Shown here piece by piece: positions 5,293 to 7,930 of a stretch of 7,930 nt of DNA; within the stretch, counting starts at the first letter, position 1; each line of letters starts with the position of its first letter. This stretch comes from Vicinamibacteria bacterium. GTDB taxonomy: Bacteria; Acidobacteriota; Vicinamibacteria; Vicinamibacterales; UBA2999. The position numbers and the translations under genes are program-made. The notes below the pieces were generated by a model. It was given only the letters and a program-made list of their open reading frames with translations. It was not told where the DNA came from and did no database searches. The stretch spans positions 1 through 7,930 of the forward strand of contig JAICQE010000186.1 of assembly GCA_025938035.1 (NCBI GenBank). Reading direction: 5' to 3'.

Positions 5293-5313
5293 GGCAAGCC
5301 TGAAAGGCTTGCC
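5293..5313. terminator. Second of two tandem hairpins, shared by convergent genes
   Basis: GGCAAGCCT (5293-5301) pairs perfectly with AGGCTTGCC (5305-5313) around GAA. It has the same geometry as its neighbour (9-bp stem, 3-nt loop) and is separated from it by one base. On the minus strand it lies 18 nt beyond the stop of the glycine-zipper gene. The paired layout recalls REP/BIME arrangements. Confidence 0.5.
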
Positions 5314-5331
5314 CCACGAGATGGCGCGGCG

Positions 5332-5988
5332 TTATCGGCCGTAGTCCCGGTGGTAGTGGCGACTGTCGCGATCGAAACCGGTGTCTTCGACGTCGACCGT
5401 GAGCCGGCGCGCGAGGCGGAACGTCACAAGCGACTCCGCCGGGAGATACACCGATTTCCCTTTCGTCACGATCTGCGTGGCGGCGCCCGCTCCGGCCCCG
5501 ACCGCCGCGCCGATCGCGGCGCCTTCGCCGCCGCCGGTGATCGCGCCGATGATGGTGCCGAGCAGCGCACCTCCACCCACGTAGACCGCCGTATCCCGAT
5601 TCGCACCGATCGTCCGTGCTCCGGACTCGACGCGACCGGATGTTCCGACCGTACTCGGATCCGCGACCACGGCGTAACGCCGGCCGTTCACGGTGACCGA
5701 TTCGAGATCGAGGGTCATTTCCTCGCCACTCTTTCTGGCCATCAGCTCGACGGTGGCGCCTTCAGGGATCGCGACGTCGCCGTTCCTGTCGAGCACGTCC
5801 TCCTCAACGGTACCGGTGAATATCAGCCCATCCGCCGTCTTGACGTCGATTGCCTGTGTGGTGCGGACCTTGAACATCGTTTCCGCATCGATGGTCGTAC
5901 GCAGCTGCGCCTGAGCAAAGGCCGGTGGAACCACGACCGCTGTGGCGCTGAAGATGGCCGCGACCGCAGCCAGAGCAATACTTCGCAT
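5332..5988 (-). CDS. Exported glycine-zipper envelope protein
   Basis: A 218-residue protein with a clear Sec signal peptide (cleavage after AFA, about residue 25). Residues about 28-110 form a beta-rich domain of the type RTTQAIDVKTADGLIFTGTV...VAIPEGATVELMARKSGEEMTLDLESVTVNGRRY, seen in many Acidobacteriota exported proteins where a controlled-size pore or scaffold has been suggested only by composition. Residues about 137-170 are a glycine zipper (GGGALLGTIIGAITGGG then GAAIGAAVGAGAGAA) capable of close helix packing in a membrane. A final strand-rich segment (GKSVYLPAESLVTFRLARRL) repeats the style of the first domain, followed by an Asp/Arg/His/Tyr-rich tail. It is probably periplasmic or membrane-associated with a structural or stress-related role; no enzymatic motif is seen. 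It is 97 nt downstream of the kinase gene and has its own strong ribosome-binding site. Confidence 0.87.
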   Translation of the reverse strand: MRSIALAAVAAIFSATAVVVPPAFAQAQLRTTIDAETMFKVRTTQAIDVKTADGLIFTGTVEEDVLDRNGDVAIPEGATVELMARKSGEEMTLDLESVTVNGRRYAVVADPSTVGTSGRVESGARTIGANRDTAVYVGGGALLGTIIGAITGGGEGAAIGAAVGAGAGAATQIVTKGKSVYLPAESLVTFRLARRLTVDVEDTGFDRDSRHYHRDYGR

Positions 5989-5994
5989 GTGCCC

Positions 5995-6000
5995 CCTCCT
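5995..6000 (-). promoter_or_regulatory. Ribosome-binding site of the glycine-zipper gene
   Basis: AGGAGG on the minus strand, 6 nt before the ATG at 5988. It is the strongest and best-spaced site in the window and fixes that start. It suggests higher expression than for the kinase. Confidence 0.8.
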
Positions 6001-6085
6001 GCTCGAGACGGTTGCAAGTGGGCCGCCACTTCGGCCGGATTAATCGCTGGGTCTCACCTGAACTGCCGACGGCGTAGCGGCTCCG

Positions 6086-7672
6086 TCAGCCCGCCGCAGG
6101 CGGCAGATGTTCGTTCCACCACGCGCGGGCGCGCGTTTCGTTCCAGCCGCTTGGGAACGTGATGGCGTCGAGCCGTTGCAGGAGGTCCCGTGCGGACTGT
6201 GGCCGCAGCGCACGATCCTTTGCCAGGCATGAAAGCACCACCGCGTCGAGGTCCGGCGGAATCGGCATCTCGGTCCTCGTCGATGGCGGCTCCGGGGGCG
6301 TGTGCGCGTGCGCCATCAGCAGCTTCATCGGTGTGTCCGCGCTGAACACGAGCTGGCCGGTCAGGAGCCAATACGCCACGCACCCGGTCGAATAGATGTC
6401 CGCGCGGGCGTCCACGTTTGCGCTGCCCAGGGCCTGCTCGGGCGCGATGAATGCCGGGGTGCCATGAATCAGATTCGGCACCGTCAGCGCCATCTCGGTC
6501 TCTGCGGACGGCGCATGCACCACCTTCGCAATCCCGAAGTCGAGCACCTTGACGAAGTCGTGGTCCTCGCCGTAGCGGCAGAGAAAGATGTTGGCCGGCT
6601 TGATATCCCGGTGCACCAGCCCGTGTGACTCGGCCTCGGACAGCGAGTGACACATCTGCCGGACGATATGGACGACGCGTTCCGCGGAGATCGGGCCGAA
6701 GCGTTTGATCAACGTGTCGGCATCAATCCCGTCGAGCAGCTCCATCACGTAATAGCAGGCCCCGTCGTCGGCGACGCCGTAGTCAAAGAGCGTCACCGTG
6801 TGCGGCGATCGCAGCTGTGCGATCACCTGCGCTTCGCGCTCGAATCGCCGCCGCATGTCGTCCGCGCTCCCGGCGTCGGCCGCTCGCGCCTTGATCAACT
6901 TGATCGCCGCCGGCCGGGCGAGCAGGCGATGACTGGCGCTCCAGACTTCACCCATGCCGCCCTGGCCGAGCCGTTCCTCGAGGCGATAGCTCCCCAGTTG
7001 ACGTGCGCGCGTCACCTCGGTGCCGAGGTTATAGACAATGCGTGCGCCGACATACGCCATGATCACCACGAGCACGTACGGAAAGCCGAAGGCAAAAAAG
7101 ATCTGCACGCCGCCCGGCCAGTTCTCGGCCGGAAACATCGACATCGAGAGCAGCACCATGGCGGGTACCGATGTCACTGAAATCAGCGCCGCGATGACGG
7201 CGACGCGTGGCACCGTCGGGACGACAACGTTGAAGAGCAGCATCCAGACCGCGACCCACGACAGGCCGACCCAGGTCTCGTCACCGTTGAGGCCGAGTGG
7301 GTGGAGGAACTCGGCCGCCGCGATGCCGTAACTGCCGACGACTTCGAATATCAGCGCAATCGCCGTGACCACCGCCGGCCGCAGCGGGACGACGCGGATC
7401 GCGAGCGCCACCAGGATGGCGGTGGCGATCGAAATCACTCCGGGCACCCAGTTGATCGCGCGCGCGACGAGGACATCCCACGCGCCGGGAATCAGAAACT
7501 GCGAGAGATACCCCGCCATGAAGAACGTAAAGGCGTAGAGCCAGGCCAGGATCTGCAGCCGTGTGGCGGCGCGGCTCAGCAGGTCTGGTGGCAGTCCCGT
7601 CGTCGCAAGATCGACCACGGAGGTGGTCCTGCGATGCGGGACGATGAGCGTCGGCTGGTCGGGAGAAGGCAT
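6086..7672 (-). CDS. Membrane Ser/Thr protein kinase with N-terminal six-helix module
   Basis: A 528-residue protein. After about 38 soluble residues there are six predicted membrane helices (roughly 41-61, 71-92, 100-120, 133-150, 154-176 and 189-212), then a Hanks-type kinase domain at about 229-505. Catalytic features are complete: glycine loop LGQGGMGEVW (235-244), Lys258 in AAIK, a helix-C Glu at about 280, HRDIKPAN (354-361, Asp356), DFG (378-380), APE (410-412), DIYS (425-428) and Arg490 in subdomain XI. An active cytosolic kinase is expected, with an even number of helices placing both ends inside. Most bacterial kinases of the PknB class have a single C-terminal helix and an outside sensor; here the membrane part is N-terminal and polytopic, with almost no extracytoplasmic domain, so it may sense the bilayer or a membrane ligand. 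It has no clear Shine-Dalgarno site and lies 32 nt after the DUF2461-type gene, so the two may be co-transcribed. Confidence 0.95.
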   Translation of the reverse strand: MPSPDQPTLIVPHRRTTSVVDLATTGLPPDLLSRAATRLQILAWLYAFTFFMAGYLSQFLIPGAWDVLVARAINWVPGVISIATAILVALAIRVVPLRPAVVTAIALIFEVVGSYGIAAAEFLHPLGLNGDETWVGLSWVAVWMLLFNVVVPTVPRVAVIAALISVTSVPAMVLLSMSMFPAENWPGGVQIFFAFGFPYVLVVIMAYVGARIVYNLGTEVTRARQLGSYRLEERLGQGGMGEVWSASHRLLARPAAIKLIKARAADAGSADDMRRRFEREAQVIAQLRSPHTVTLFDYGVADDGACYYVMELLDGIDADTLIKRFGPISAERVVHIVRQMCHSLSEAESHGLVHRDIKPANIFLCRYGEDHDFVKVLDFGIAKVVHAPSAETEMALTVPNLIHGTPAFIAPEQALGSANVDARADIYSTGCVAYWLLTGQLVFSADTPMKLLMAHAHTPPEPPSTRTEMPIPPDLDAVVLSCLAKDRALRPQSARDLLQRLDAITFPSGWNETRARAWWNEHLPPAAG

Positions 7673-7685
7673 GCGTTTAGGTAGT

Positions 7686-7703
7686 GTCCGCCTTCAGGCG
7701 GAC
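7686..7703. repeat. REP-like hairpin between the DUF2461-type and kinase genes
   Basis: GTCCGCC (7686-7692) pairs perfectly with GGCGGAC (7697-7703) around TTCA. It begins one base beyond the stop of the upstream minus-strand gene and ends 13 nt before the kinase start. There is no T-tract. It may attenuate or process the transcript between two co-directional genes, or be one copy of a dispersed palindromic repeat. Confidence 0.55.
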
Positions 7704-7704
7704 C

Positions 7705-7930
7705 TCAGCCGCGGACGTAGGTGCGCAGCCAGGCGCGAAACGGCTCCAGTTCCGCTATCGCCTTCGCTACGCCACGGAGGACCTTCTCCGACGATACCTC
7801 GTCCGGCCCGAACAGCCTGCCGACGTAAATATCCTTCATGCGCAGGAGGTCGGCCCGTGGATGCGCCTCGTCGAAACCGCGCGGTGGTTTCTCGAGCCGC
7901 GCATGCGTATCGACGTCGAAGCCTTTCCGC
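7705..7930 (-). CDS. DUF2461/TIGR02453-family protein, C-terminal part
   Basis: The minus-strand frame is open from the window end to the TGA at 7707-7705, giving 74 visible residues; the N-terminus lies outside. The segment RLEKPPRGFDEAHPRADLLRMKDIYVGR followed by PDEVSSEKVLRGVAKAIAELEPFRAWL matches the C-terminal pattern of the DUF2461 family, where a K-R-P-P-R-G-F/Y motif is followed by D-x-x-H-P, a K-x-x-x-x-x-R segment and a final helix ending in F-x-x-W/F-L. The family is widespread and of unknown function. The match is from remembered family features and was not searched. Confidence 0.75.
   Translation of the reverse strand, partial: RKGFDVDTHARLEKPPRGFDEAHPRADLLRMKDIYVGRLFGPDEVSSEKVLRGVAKAIAELEPFRAWLRTYVRG

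Noticed and set aside
6090..6103. GCCGCC-type hairpin at the 3' end of the kinase gene (stem CCGCC/GGCGG).
   Set aside because: It lies inside the coding sequence for the Pro-Pro-Ala-Ala-Gly tail and is only 5 bp; codon bias explains it.

Overview
The window is GC-rich bacterial chromosome from an organism I would place, by gene style alone, in the Acidobacteriota, possibly a Vicinamibacteria-like soil or freshwater lineage. The clues are a membrane-anchored Ser/Thr kinase, a carboxypeptidase-regulatory-like beta-sandwich protein, a glycine-zipper envelope protein, and intergenic DNA full of short palindromes. No rRNA, tRNA, CRISPR array, phage gene, transposase or reverse transcriptase was seen. 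The taxonomic call is an inference; there is no marker gene.

Layout. Positions 1-627 (+) hold the C-terminal part of a beta-sandwich surface or secreted protein. It converges on a short minus-strand group: an SGNH/GDSL hydrolase lipoprotein (668-1285) and a 75-residue Trp-rich orphan protein (1334-1561). Positions 1562-2060 hold no convincing gene. They are dominated by an elaborate 287-bp nested inverted repeat (1714-2000), the most unusual object in the window. Next comes a tight plus-strand operon: a four-helix membrane protein resembling hydroxylaminobenzene mutase (2061-2504), a ModA-like periplasmic binding protein (2518-3264) and an OPT-family transporter (3269-5257), with gaps of 13 and 4 nt. 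Two back-to-back 9-bp hairpins (5271-5313) lie between this operon and the convergent minus-strand genes. Those are a glycine-zipper exported protein (5332-5988), a Ser/Thr kinase with an N-terminal six-helix membrane module (6086-7672), and the C-terminus of a DUF2461/TIGR02453-type protein (7705-7930, running off the end).

How the genes may work together. The plus-strand operon looks like an uptake unit. A binding protein of the molybdate type, normally served by an ABC transporter, sits 4 nt from an OPT secondary transporter, with no ModB/ModC-type gene visible. The kinase is complete in its catalytic motifs and would signal from the inner membrane. Most intergenic gaps carry short perfect hairpins with 3-5 nt loops and no T-tract, resembling REP-type elements rather than classical terminators. 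The 287-bp element combines such hairpins with long inverted arms of a tandem octamer repeat, and its central stem is held together by G-U pairs on the plus strand only.
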